A stretch of 64,000 bases of DNA from Chionoecetes opilio (lineage: Eukaryota; Arthropoda; Malacostraca; Decapoda; Majidae), in NCBI GenBank assembly GCA_016584305.1, contig JACEEZ010022685.1, positions 1 to 64,000 of the forward strand. The letters run 5' to 3'. The position numbers were made by a program, and so were the translations under genes. Shown here in pieces: positions 46,500 to 57,629 of this stretch; position 1 is the stretch's first letter, and each line of letters opens with the position of its first letter. Below the pieces are notes generated by a model. It saw only the letters and a program-made list of their open reading frames with translations, did not search any database and was not told where the DNA came from.

Positions 46500-49400
46500 T
46501 GAGAGAGAGAGAGAGAGTAAGAGATAGCAAAAAAGAAGAGAGATAGACAGTAAGAGATACCAAAAAGGAGTGACAGTAAGAGATACCAAAAAAGGAGAGA
46601 GAGAGACAAGACAGACAGAGAGACGTAAGAGATACCAAAAAGGGACCAGAGAGACGTACGATATACCAAAAAAGGAGAGAGACAGACAGACAGACAGAGA
46701 GACAGTAGATAATACCAAAAAAGGAGAGAGAAGAGACAGTAAGAGATTACCAAAAAAGGAGAGAGAGACAGACAGACAGAGAGACAGTAAGAGATACCAA
46801 AAAAGGAGAGAGAGAGAGACAGCAGACAGAGAGACAGTAAGAATACCAAAAAAGGAAGAGAGACATAAAGATACCCAAAAGGAGAGAGAGAGAGACCGTA
46901 AAGATACCAAAAAATGAGAGAGAAAGACCAGACAGAACAGAGAGAGACAGTAAGAGATACAAAAAGAGAGAGAGACAGACAGAAGACGAGAGACAGTAAG
47001 AGATTTAACCAAAAAAGGAGAGAGACATAAGAGATACCAAAAAAAGGAGAGAGAGCCAGTAAGAGATACCAAAAAAGGAGAGAGAGACAGACAGACAGAG
47101 AGAGACAGTAAGAGATACCAAAAAAGGAGAGAGACAGACAGACAGACAGAGAGAGACAGTAAGAGATACCAAAAAAGGAGAGAGAGAGACAGACAGACAG
47201 AGAGACAGTAAGAGATACCAAAAAAGGAGAGAGAGACAGACAGACAGAGAGAGACAGTAAGAGATACCAAAAAAGGAGAGAGAGATAGACAGACAGACAG
47301 AGAGACAGGCAAGGAGATCCAAAAAAGGAGAGAGAACAGGAGACTACTAGATACCAAAAAAGGAGAGGAGACAGTAAGAGATACCAAAAAAAGGAGAGAG
47401 AGAGACGACAGACAGGAGAGTCAGTCAAGATTACCAAAAGGAGAGAGAGAGACAGACAGACGAGAGACAGTAAGAGATACCAAAAAAGGAGAGAGAGACA
47501 GTAAGAGATACCAAAAAAGGAGAGAGAGAGACAGACAGACAGAGAGACAGTAAGAGATACCAAAAAAGGAGAGAGAGAGACAGTAAGAGATACCAAAAAA
47601 GGAGAGAGAGAGACAGACAGACAGAGAGACAGTAAGAGATACCAAAAAAGGAGAGAGAGAGACAGACAGACAGAAGACAGTAAAGATACCATAAAGAGAG
47701 AGAGAGACAGACCACAGAGAGACCTTAAGAGATACCAAAAAGGAGTGAGGAGACAGACAACAGAGAGACAGTAAGAGATACCAAAAAAGGAGAGAGAGAG
47801 ACAGTAAGAGATACCAAAAAAGGAGAGAGAGAGACAGACAGACAGAGAGACAGTAAGAGATAACCAAAAAGGAAGAGAGACAACAGACAGACAGAGAGAG
47901 ACAGTAATAATACCAAAAAAGGAGAGAGAGAGACAGACGAGACAAAGATACAGTAAGAGATACAAAAAAGGAGACTGAGACAACAGAAGACAGAGAGACA
48001 GTAAGAGATGACCAAAAAAGGAGAGAGAGACAGACAGACCAGACCGAGAGACATTCCGAGATACCAAAAAAGGAGAAGAGACAGACAGACAGAGAGAGAC
48101 AGTAAGAGATACCAAAAAAGGAGAGAGAGACAGTAAGAGATACCAAAAAAGGAGAGAGAAAGACAGACGACAGAGAGAGACAGTAGAGATACCAAAAAGG
48201 AAACAAGGAGGGCGGGAGAGCGAGAGAGACAGACAGAGAGACGTAAGAGATACACCAAAAAAGAGAGAGACAGACAGACAGACAGAGAACAGAAAGAGGC
48301 TACCAAAAAGGAGAGAGAGACAGACAGACAGAGATAGACAGTAAGAGATACAAAACAGGAGAGAGTGCAGAGAGAGAGATATACAGACAGACAGTAGAGA
48401 TACCAAAAAAGGAGAGAGACAGACGACAGAGAGACAGTAAGAGTACAAAAAGAGAGAGAGACCAGTTAGAGAATACCAAAAAAGGAGAGATGGAGAGACC
48501 AGACAGACAGAGAGAGACAGTAAGAGATACCAAAAAAGGAGAAAGAGAGACAGTAAGAGATACCAAAAAAGGAGAGAGAGACAGTAAGAGATACCAAAAA
48601 AATGAGCATAGAGAGCAGACAGACCAGAGAGACGTAAGAGATACCAATAAAGGATAGAGAGAGACAGACAAGACAGAGAGACAGTAAAGAGATACAAAAA
48701 AAGGAGAGAGAGAGACAGACAGACAGAGACACCGTAAGAGATACCGAAAAAAGAGAGAGAGAGACAGACAAGACAGAGAGACAGTAAGAGATACCGAATA
48801 AAGGAGAGAGAGAGACAGACCAGACAGAGAGACAGTAAGAGCTAACCAAAAAAGGGAGTGAGAGAGACGACAGACCAGAGAGACAGTAAGAGAACCAAAA
48901 AGGAGAGAGAGAGACAGTAAGAGATACCAAAAAAGGAGAGAGAGAGACAGACAGACAGAGAGACAGTAAGAGATACCAAAAAAGGAGAGAGACAGACAGA
49001 CAGACAGAGAGAGACAGTAAGAGATACCAAAAAAGGAGAGAGAGAGACAGACAGACAGAGAGACAGTAAGAGATACCAAAAAAGAGAGAGACGACAGACC
49101 GACAGAGAGCCAGTAAGAGATACCAAAAAGGATAGAGAGACAGACAGACAGACGAGAGACAGTAAGAGAATACCAAAAAAGGAGAGAGACGACAGACAGA
49201 GAGAGACAGTAAGATATACCAAAAAGGAGAGAGAGACAGTAAGAGACACCAAAAAAGGAGAGGGACAGACAGACTAGACGAGAGAGACAGTAGAGATACC
49301 AAAAAATGAGAGAGAGAGAGAGACAGACAGAGAGACAGTAAGAGATACCAAAAAAGGAGAGAGACAGACAGACAGACAGAGAGACAGTAAGAGATACCAA

Positions 49401-51005
49401 AAAAGGAGAGAGAGACAGACAGACAGAGATAGACAGTAAGAGATACCAAAAAAGGAGAGAGAGAGAGAGAGATAGACAGACAGACGTAAAGATACCACAA
49501 AAGGATGAGAGACAGACAGACAGAGAGACAGTAGAGATACAAAAAGGAGAAGAGACAGTTAGAGATACGCAAAAAAGGATAGAGAGAGAGACAGACAGAC
49601 AGAGAGAGACAGTAAAAGAGATACCAAAAAAAAGGAGAGAGAGAGACAGAGAGACGTAAGAGGTACCAAAAAGGAGAGGAGGACAGGAAAGATACCAAAA
49701 AAGGAGAGAGAGAGACAGACAGACAGAGAGACAGTAAGAGATACCAATAAAGGAGAGAGAGAGACAGACAGACAGAGAGACAGTAAGAGATACCAAAAAA
49801 GTGAGAGAGAGACAGACAGACAGAGCCACAGTAAGGAGATACCAAAAAAGGGAGAGAGAGACAGTAAAGAGATACAATAAAGGAAGAGAGAGACAAACAG
49901 ACAGAGGACAGTAAGAGATACCAAAAAAGGAGAGAGAGAGACAGACGACCGAGAGACAGTAAGAGGTACAAAAATGAGAGAGAGAGACAGTAAGAATACC
50001 AAAAAGGGAGAGAGGAGACAGCAGACAGAGAGACAGTAAGAGATACCAAAAAAGGAGAGAGACAGACAGACAGACACAGAGAGAGACAGTAAGAGATACC
50101 AAAAAAGGAGAGAGAGAGACAGTAAGAGATACCAAAAAAGGAGAGAGAGAGACAGACAGACAAGACGACAGTAAGAGATAACCAAAAAAGGAAGAGACAG
50201 ACAGAAAGCAGAGAGACAGTAAGAGATACCAAAAAAGGAGAGAGAGAGACAGTAAGAGATACCAAAAAGGGAAGAGGAGACAGACAGACCGGAGACAGTA
50301 AGAGATACCAATAAAGGAGAGAGAGAGACAGACAGACCGAGAGAGACAGTAAGAGATACCAAAAAAGGAGAGAGAGAGACAGACAGACAGAGAGACAGTA
50401 AGAGATACCAATAAAGGAGAGAGAGAGACAGACAGACAGAGAGACAGTAAGAGATACCAATAAAGGAGAGAGAGAGACAGTAAGAGAACAAAAAGGAGAG
50501 AGAGAGACAGACAGACAGAGATACAGTAAGCGCTAACCATACGGAGAGAGAGAGACCCAGGAGAGAGACATAAGAGAATACCAAAAAAGGAGAAGAGAGA
50601 CAGAACGACAGAAGAGACAGTAAGAGACAAAAAAAGGAGAGAGAGACAGACAGACATAGAGACAGTAAGAGATAACCAATAAAGGAGAGAGAGAGACAGT
50701 AAGAGATACAAAAAGGAAGATAGAGACAGACAGACAGAGGACAGTAAGAGGATACCAAAAAAGGATAGATAGATACAGACATACAGAGAACAGTCAGAGA
50801 TACAAAGAAAGGAGAGAGAGAGACAGACAGACAGATGAGACGTAAGAGATACCAAAAAGAGAGAGAGAGAGACAGCAGAGAGAGACAGTAAGAGATACAA
50901 AAAGAAGAGAGAGAGAGACAGCCGACAGAGAGACAGTAGAGATACCATAAAGGAAAGCGAGACAGACAGAGAGAGACAGTAAGAGATACCAAAAAAAGGA
51001 GAGAG
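46500..51005 (-). repeat. 31/49 bp intronic minisatellite array (4.5 kb)
   Basis: Tandem units of GGAGAGAGAGAGACAGACAG, ACAGAGAGACAGTAA and GAGATACCAAAAAA (49 bp) alternate with a 31 bp form lacking the ACAGACAGACAGAGAG part. There are about 100 units. On the strand of the regucalcin gene this is pyrimidine-rich (CT, TTTTTTGGTATC). It ends exactly at the acceptor of the terminal exon and forms most of the last intron, so it may act as an enormous polypyrimidine tract. Reading frames of up to 934 codons here are repeat translations. Confidence 0.95.
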
Positions 51006-51064
51006 AAGAAAGAAGAAAAATATCATTAATTTGCAATATTCCATCCATTTCAGTTCTCTACCTC

Positions 51065-51275
51065 CTACACACACCCAACACACCACACACACACACACAC
51101 TCACCTAACACACACGACACACACACACACACACACACACATCACACACACACACACACACACACACACACCACACACCATACACACACACGACACACAC
51201 ACACACCACACACACACACCACACACACACACACACACCACATACACACACACACCACACACAACACAACACACA

Positions 51276-51313
<38 letters not shown>

Positions 51314-51436
51314 TTACCAATAACATACATAATTTACACACATAACAAAAAAACTCCTCCTCCTCCTCCTCCTCCTCCTCCTCCTCTCTCCTCCTCCTCC
51401 TCCTCCTCTCCTCCTCCTCCTCCTCCTCCTCCTCCA
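51065..51436. repeat. AC and TCC microsatellites
   Basis: AC repeat at 51068-51313 and TCC/CTC repeat at 51354-51435, both inside the last recognised intron of the regucalcin gene. Confidence 0.95.
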
Positions 51437-51495
51437 CTCTTTACAACACACACACCACACACACACACACCCACGACAACACCACACACCCACAC

Positions 51496-51613
51496 CTTGC
51501 ACCATAGACGTAGCAGTCTACCCAACAGATCGCCGTGCGTTCAATACACATGCCGTCGGGAATATTCCGGATCAAGCCCGCGCCGCCCTTGATCCAACAC
51601 TGTGGTCCTCTGG
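51496..51613 (-). CDS. Regucalcin (SMP30/gluconolactonase), penultimate exon
   Basis: The minus strand has an acceptor TTTTCTAG ending at 51614 and a donor AAG/GTGTGG at 51495. The exon contains GGAGLIRNIPDGMCIE, matching the highly conserved I-P-D-G-M-C-I-D of regucalcin. It is preceded by QRTTVLD in another frame. Downstream, the codons can be read as DLW then VDCY across two compensating one-base shifts (consensus L-W-V-A-C-Y-N-G-G). The exon length does not fit the phase of its neighbours, so one or more small indels are present. The IPDGMC block lies close to the metal/substrate site in the known fold. Identification is firm; integrity is not. Confidence 0.8.
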
Positions 51614-51639
51614 CTAGAAAAGGCAATAGCCTTAGATCA

Positions 51640-51694
51640 CTACCTTGTGGTGTGTGTGTGGGTGTGTGTGGGTGTGTGTGTGTGTATTCATCTA
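51640..51694. repeat. GT microsatellite at the SINE tail
   Basis: A GT run (AC on the SINE strand) directly following the SINE body, as often seen in 3' tails of tRNA-derived SINEs. Confidence 0.8.
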
Positions 51695-51964
51695 GTGTAT
51701 TTTACAGGGCCTGAGCAACACTCGTATGGCCCCGTCTCCATAGGTACAGTATTTTTCTCATTCATCCTTAAGGTTGGGGGAAGCCACCACCCCGGAGAGC
51801 AGGTCACAAACCCCGGCTAACACCCGGTACCCATTCACATGCTGGGTGGACAGGGGCTCGGGTTTTAAGAAGACCGCCCATCTGTCTTCGCTCCGCCCGG
51901 GGATCGAGCCCAGGACTTCTCGGTTGTGAGCCCAGCGTGCTTCCCCTACACCACGGAGTACCCT
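51695..51964 (-). mobile_element. tRNA-derived SINE
   Basis: The minus-strand head reads GGGTACTCCGTGGTGTAGGG (A-box-like TGGTGTAGGGG) and then GGGCTCGATCCCCGG (B box of RNA polymerase III) about 45 bases later. The body contains GGGTGTTAGCCGGGGTTTGT and AAGGATGAATGAGAAAAATA, and is followed by an AC-rich tail. The spacing and boxes are those of a tRNA, but the anticodon and acceptor stems do not fold fully and a non-tRNA body follows, so it is a SINE rather than a tRNA gene. It lies in the regucalcin intron, same strand. Confidence 0.8.
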
Positions 51965-51984
51965 GTGTGTGTGTCTTTCTCTTA

Positions 51985-52352
<368 letters not shown>

Positions 52353-53325
52353 CTACCGTAGATAACAGTAAAGTCGCCAGGACAACTTTTTTTTTTTATT
52401 TACAGAGGTGTGGTGGCGTGAATAGTTACATTTGTACATCCATGATTTCAGGACAGTTAGAAGGGGCTATCTGGAGAGTCTGTGTCATTTTGTGTCTTCA
52501 TCTGTGTCATAGTAGGGCTATAAATGAACAAATGACTAAAATGTCAACCGATTGGCGACCTACACTAAGGTCGCCAGTTAGTGTTTATGTTCTGAGTGTC
52601 CTCCCGCCGTCGTCGTCGCCCGAAGAAAAAAAACGAGTAGCGAAATTGTAAGCGTCTATACTGCAGCTACAAAGCATAAAACAACGCTGAAACAGTGTAC
52701 CGTAGATAACAGTACATGGTCGCCACGGTGCACTAATGTCGCCAGCCTCCAAATATTAGGCCTACGAATGATAGCCTCACTACTGCTGTGTCTGTGCCAC
52801 TGAAGATGATACACAGTAGTTTATATCATGACTGACTGTATAATCTACACTGTTTCACCGTTGTTTTATGCTTTGTAGCTGCAAGTATAGACGCTTTACA
52901 ATTTCACTACGCGTTTTTTTTCGCGCGATGACGACGGCGGTAGGACACTCAGAACATAAACACTAGCTGGCGAACTTAGTGTAGCTCCATTACCAACGGC
53001 GCCAATCAGGTGATATTTTAGTAATTTGTTCATTTATAGCCCTACTATGACACAGATGAAGACACAAAATGACACAGACTCTCCAGATAGCCCCTTCTAA
53101 CTGTCCTGAAATCATGGATGTAGAAATGTAACTATTCACGCCACCACACGGCTGTACACAGAGAAAACAACGTTGTCCTGGCGACTTTAGTGTTATCTAC
53201 GGTAGATTATGCAGACATGATATAAACTACTGTGTATCATCTTCAGTGGCACAGACACAGCAGTAGTGAGGCTATCATTCGTAATAAATGGCGACTGGCG
53301 ACTATAGTGTTATGTACGGTACAAA
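52353..53325. mobile_element. Foldback DNA elements, nested pair in a regucalcin intron
   Basis: The left arm from 52353 (CTACCGTAGATAACAGTAAA) to about 52690 is mirrored by 52865-53205 (ending TTAGTGTTATCTACGGTAG). A related second element is nested with it: a left half at 52697-52850 (TACCGTAGATAACAGTAC) and a right half at 53206-53325 (GGCGACTATAGTGTTATGTA then CGGTA). No transposase is present. The right end stops 26 bp before the exon at 53352. The left arm is nearly identical to 772-1105. Confidence 0.75.
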
Positions 53326-53351
53326 TGTGACTGGGTTGACGATATCCATAC

Positions 53352-53452
53352 CTTATCCACGCAGGTATCCAAGGTCAGGTCACTCTTGAGGCTGTATAGA
53401 TGACCTTTCCCCTTAGCATTCACACCAGGCGAGGATTCCTGTGCCATTGAAC
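53352..53452 (-). CDS. Regucalcin (SMP30/gluconolactonase), internal exon (most upstream found)
   Basis: The minus strand has an acceptor CTCTGTCAG ending at 53453 and a donor AAG/GTATGG at 53351. After two bases that complete a codon, 33 codons read SMAQESSPGVNAKGKGHLYS, then LKSDLTLDTCVDK. This matches the regucalcin segment following R-x-x-G-T-M-A-x-E, with the G-x-L-Y-S-L block, and leads in frame to [10 protein letters not shown] in the next exon. The frame is intact. The N-terminal exons (expected to hold G-E-x-P-x-W-D and R-F-N-D-G-K) were not found up to 64000 on this strand. They are probably beyond the window. Confidence 0.85.
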
Positions 53453-53497
53453 CTGACAGAGGCGTAGAGTTTAAAGGGCGATCTGTTATAAAAAAAA

Positions 53498-53498
53498 A

Positions 53499-53530
<32 letters not shown>

Positions 53531-53570
53531 TCTCTCTCTTCTCATCTCTCTCTCTCTCTCTCGCTCTCTC

Positions 53571-53609
<39 letters not shown>

Positions 53610-53801
53610 CTCGTCTCTCTCTACTCTCTTCTCTCATCTCTCTCTTTCCATCTCTACTCTCTCTTTCCATCTCTACTCTCTCTCTCCTACCACTGTCTGT
53701 CTGTCTCTCACTGTCTCTCTCTCTCTCTCTCTCTCTCTGTATGTATGTCTGTCTGTTTCTCATCTGTATCTCTCTCTCTCTCTCCTATGTATGTCTGTCT
53801 G

Positions 53802-53832
<31 letters not shown>
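53498..53832. repeat. CT microsatellite
   Basis: CT repeats with CTGT interruptions, about 330 bp, immediately next to the piggyBac-like element starting at 53869. Confidence 0.95.
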
Positions 53833-53836
<4 letters not shown>

Positions 53837-53868
53837 GGTGTACAAATATGCAATGATATTACTCTCTC

Positions 53869-54661
53869 TTAACCCCTTGAGGCCCAGAACGTAATTTCCA
53901 TTGTAATTTGGGTACCATTAGACGATTTTTAGTGACTATAAGCAATGTTTTGAGGCCCAGAACGTAATATCCATTGTAATTTGGGTACCATTAGACGATT
54001 TTTAGTGACTATAAGCAATGTTTTGAGACCCAGAACGTAATTTCCATTGTAATTTGGGTACCATTAGACGATTTGTAGTGACTATAAGCAATGTTTTGAG
54101 GCCCAGAACGTAATTTCCATTGTAATTTGGGTACCATTAGACGATTTTTAGTGACTATAACAATTTTTGAGGCCCAGAACGTAATTTCCATTGTAATTGG
54201 GTACCATTAGATGATTTTAGTGACTATAAGCAATGTTTTGAGACCCAGAACGAAATTTTCCCATTGAAATTTGGGTACCATTAGACGATTTGTAGTGACT
54301 ATAAGCAATGTTTTGAGCCCAAAAACGAAATTTCCATTGAAATTTTGGGTCCCATTAGACGATTTTAGTGACTATTAGCAATGTTTTGAGGCCCAGAACG
54401 TAATTTCCATTGTAATTTGGGTGCCATTAGACGATTTTTAGTGAGTATAAGCAATGTTTTGAGGCCCAGAACGTAATTTCCATTGTAATTTGGGTGCCAT
54501 AAGACGATTTTTAGTGACTATAAGCAATGTTTTGAGGCCCAGAACGTAATTTCCATTGTAATTTGGGTACCATTAGACGATTTTTAGTGACTAAGCAATG
54601 TTTTGAGGCCCAGAACGTAATTTCCATTGTAATTTGGGTGCCATTAGACGATTTGTAGTGA
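53869..54661 (+). mobile_element. piggyBac-like element with 73 bp internal repeats, copy truncated on the right
   Basis: Starts with TTAACCCCTTGAGGCCCAGA at 53869 and contains about 11 copies of the 73 bp unit; the starts at 53948 and 54021 give an exact 73 bp period. The right tail is missing. The array ends abruptly at 54661, where half of a foldback element begins. The units here are more uniform than in the copies at 37530 and 40418. Confidence 0.8.
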
Positions 54662-54799
54662 CGTTATATTATGTACATCACACTACATGTCTTCAGTGGC
54701 ACATACAAGGCTGTAGTGATGCTATAATTTATAATATATTGTTAAGGCCGACATTAGTGCAGTGGCGAGTGCCTGGCGACTATAGTGTTGTCTACGGTA
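54662..54799. mobile_element. Right half of a small foldback element (MITE B)
   Basis: Matches 61545-61673 (GTACATCACACTACATGTCT, GCTGTAGTGATGCTATAA, GGCGACTATAGTGTTGTC, TACGGTA). The left half is absent and the break coincides with the end of the 73 bp array. Confidence 0.75.
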
Positions 54800-55035
54800 T
54801 TTCCTCTCTCCTTTCCTTCCTTCCTTCCTTCCCTCCTTCCTTCCTTCCTTCCTTCCTTCTTAACCTTCCTTCCTTCCTTCCTTCCTCTCCTTCCCTCCTT
54901 CCTCTCCTTCCCTCCTTCCTTCCTTCCCTCCTTTCCTTCCTTCCCTCCTTTCCTTCCTTCCCTCCTTCCTTCCTTCCTTCCCTCCTTCCTTCCTTCCTTC
55001 CCTCCTTCCCTCCTTTCCTTCCTTTTCTCTTCTCT
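54800..55035. repeat. TTCC microsatellite
   Basis: TTCC/CTCC tetranucleotide repeat starting at the end of the MITE half. Long frames through it are repeat translations. Confidence 0.95.
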
Positions 55036-56102
55036 GTTCTCTGTTCTCCCTCTTATTCCTTCAATCCCTCCTCCCTGCTTTAGACAAGGGAGAGGCGCCC
55101 CCCCCCCCCTTCAAACACGCCGAGTAGCCAACACACACAGAAGGGTCATCACTGCATAGACAACAACGCCAAACTCACCCCTACACCCTAAGCTCCGCCC
55201 CCTTAACGACGACACAGGGTAGGAACACACACACACACACACACAGGCAGAGAGAGAGAGAGGAGGGGTGTGTGTGTACGTGTGTGTGTGTGACTGTGTG
55301 TGTGTGTGTGTGTACGTGTGTGTGTGTGTGTGTGAGACAAGGTTTGGCGCGGGCTGTGCGTGACGACGTACCTATCATTTACTACTACGTATATAATGTG
55401 ACGTTTTGGCCAAGGGTTTATCAGGTCAGACACAATGGTTACTATAATTCTAAGGCCTTGTAGGTACTATAGGCAGCCATATAGTACCCAGGCAGAGAAC
55501 AATGATATGGTAGTAACCGAGCGCTGGTCACCGTGCGGGGAGGCGGGCGGTCGGCGCGCTCCCAGGAGGCATTGGCGGCTTCTCACACCACAGCGCTCCG
55601 CTAGGCTAAAGAAATAACGTTATAACATCCACCACGCAGGCTTGGGGTCACATTAGAGGTCACTACGCACTTAATAACATGTAACTAGATAACCAGCGAT
55701 GACGAGAGGGTCGAGAGCAACACACAAGATCCCCTATATAGGTTGTCTAGGTGCTGTGAACGAAAGAGGGAATGTGTGGCTAGCGAAGACAAGTGAGTCG
55801 CCTGCCTGGACGCAACAACCTAGAGATATGATCTGCTATTGATGAGCAGCGGTCCTCAGGTGGTCACAGAGGAGGAAGAGGAAGATTTTTCTCCATTGAA
55901 CTCCATGTTAAATTACGAATTCCGTTTTCACCTACTTATAATCAGCCAAAAAGTGGGCGGGACCGGCCGGGCCGAGGGGCGGAGCGACTCTCTCTCGTCT
56001 TGTCCAGCGGCCATTTCCCGTGTCCACGAGCAGCCACTCCCTCCTCCTCCCTCCCTCCACTGGCTGGCTCGTGTGATGGGATGTCTGCATGATACACATT
56101 CC
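55036..56102. other. Unassigned sequence with AC/GT microsatellites
   Basis: AC run at 55227-55245 and GT runs at 55268-55333. The part 55360-55850 is mixed, non-repetitive sequence without a recognised gene. The segment 55858-55890 (GGAGGAAGAGGAAGATTTTT) resembles 63375-63400. The GC-rich stretch 55950-56060 is not assigned. Confidence 0.45.
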
Positions 56103-56269
56103 TTCTCTGACTTCTTCTCTTGATAGCCAATGATTATGACGGTTGAGATGCACAGCTAAATACTAGACACCTTTGTCACGGGTCCCTGGTTATTACTGAG
56201 GCGGCAGTACCAAGTTGTGTGTGTGTCGTGGGTGACGCTGACGGCGGCTGTTCACAAGGGCGCGGCCTT

Positions 56270-56395
56270 GGAAGCTACAAGAGGCCGTGAGACCTACACG
56301 AGGTTTTCCTGTTATTAACACTACTACATCCACCTTTCATCCCCATCCATGACACTGTCCAGCCCTCCTTTTATTTAAAATTACACTCATCGAGA
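56270..56395 (-). pseudogene. CR1-like LINE 3' end (inverted), in duplication unit 1
   Basis: The minus strand reads LDSVMDGDERWM and a stop, followed by a 3' UTR ending CACGGCCTCTTGTAGCTTCC. It is the same LINE tail as at 21545-21650 on the + strand. Confidence 0.75.
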
Positions 56396-56419
56396 GGCGT
56401 TTGAGTAATTGCGTTAGAT

Positions 56420-57454
56420 CAGGGGCTCCAAACCGGGGGCTGCGACCCCTCGAGGGGGCGCGAAAGTCTTCTGTGTCGAGTCTTCATCACCTGACACAGC
56501 CACATCACAAGTCTGAACTTTATTTAGGCGTATTTTATTATTAATGGATACCATACAGCACACAGCCAACGCAGTGTGTTGTGTCACGTAGCCCCAAAAT
56601 TTGGGAAAAAAAATTTGGCCGATATTTTTTATTTTATGTATGTATGTATGTATGTAAAAATATTCTTAGTTACAATTGTGTCTAAGGACAGTGTGAATAA
56701 TTGATATTTAATGTAATTTCCCCGTTGATGGGATTAGGGGAGATATAATCAGTCTGCATGAAAGAAGGGTGAGAAATAAGCTTTCAGAGGGAACAACATG
56801 TTTGTTTAGAACCAAATATCGGACAACGAAGACCAGATTCGTAATCGCCATCAGTAGAAGCCCCTAGAAACCCAGTTTCATCCAAATCGGGATATATTTA
56901 TTTTCCCCCAAAATCTGCAGGCTATATATATATATATAGTATATATAATGAATGTATGTATGAATTCCAGGAATTTTTTTTGAAAATCACATTTTCATTA
57001 ATATCACAGTAACCATACACGTAAGGACAAAATGGTATAGAACATAAAAGATGCAGCTCTTGAAGGCCGAGCCAGTGGGTAGACGCGGAAGTAACATTCA
57101 TGCATAAATAAAGCCACAAATCAATGTTTTCTATAAACTTAAAAAAACTAAATATCTCGAGAACGTGACCTGTTAGGACTAAATGGACTGTGCCATTGCG
57201 TAGATCTCGTCGAACTGGACAAAAATTATTTACGGGAATTTTCTTTTTAGGTCAATAGTTTAGTCGGAAAATGCCAAAAACCAAATGAGGCCAGAATTTT
57301 GAGGAATTTTGCAGCCAGAAAAAGTGAACTTTTTTATTTACATATATACGTAAAAATGATCTCAGTAATAATTGTGTATAATGACGGTGTAAATACTTGT
57401 TATTCAATGTAATTTCCCCAATAAGAATATTTTTGGATCGGAAAACCGTAAGTA
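56420..57454 (+). mobile_element. hAT-like element left part, in duplication unit 1
   Basis: CAGGGGCTCCAAACCGGGGG begins at 56420, preceded by CGTTAGAT. It is the same left end and flank as at 57960. The copy is cut at the N at 57455 and no right end follows. Confidence 0.6.
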
Positions 57455-57629
57455 NAAGTGAAATTAGCCGTTATCACAAAAATGGTTCATAGAGGCTTCT
57501 GAGTAATTGGATCGTTTGTCTCCCCTCTCAAAATCATAGCTAGGACCCTGTAGAATGCCTGAACAAAATTTGGTGCTTTTATCCGGCATGTCCCCATCCT
57601 CTTGAAATCTGGTCCTTAGCGGCCGGACT
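57455..57629. other. Ambiguous base and junction sequence between duplicate units
   Basis: A single N lies at 57455. The following 174 bp are not part of the duplicated unit and hold no recognised feature. The N marks a low-quality or joined position. Confidence 0.8.

Larger units (their letters stand above)
56103..57454. repeat. Large duplication, unit 1
   Basis: Starts TCTGACTTCTTCTCTTGATA and continues as a near-identical copy of 57630-59042: the same LINE 3' tail, the same hAT left end, the same AT-rich interior. It ends near AAAACCGTAAGTA just before the ambiguous base N at 57455. No gene is recognised. Confidence 0.9.

Noticed and set aside
46364..51104. Very long Leu/Ser/Cys-rich open frames (up to 934 codons) on the minus strand
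   Set aside because: They are translations of the 31/49 bp tandem repeat; several frames are open at once and the composition is that of CT repeats.
51890..51964. A true tRNA gene (A and B boxes present)
   Set aside because: No full cloverleaf can be drawn, and a non-tRNA body with an AC tail follows; it is a SINE head.
55646..55670. Nuclear receptor type direct repeat (GGGTCA...AGGTCA)
   Set aside because: The spacing is not a standard one and no gene is linked to it; likely chance.
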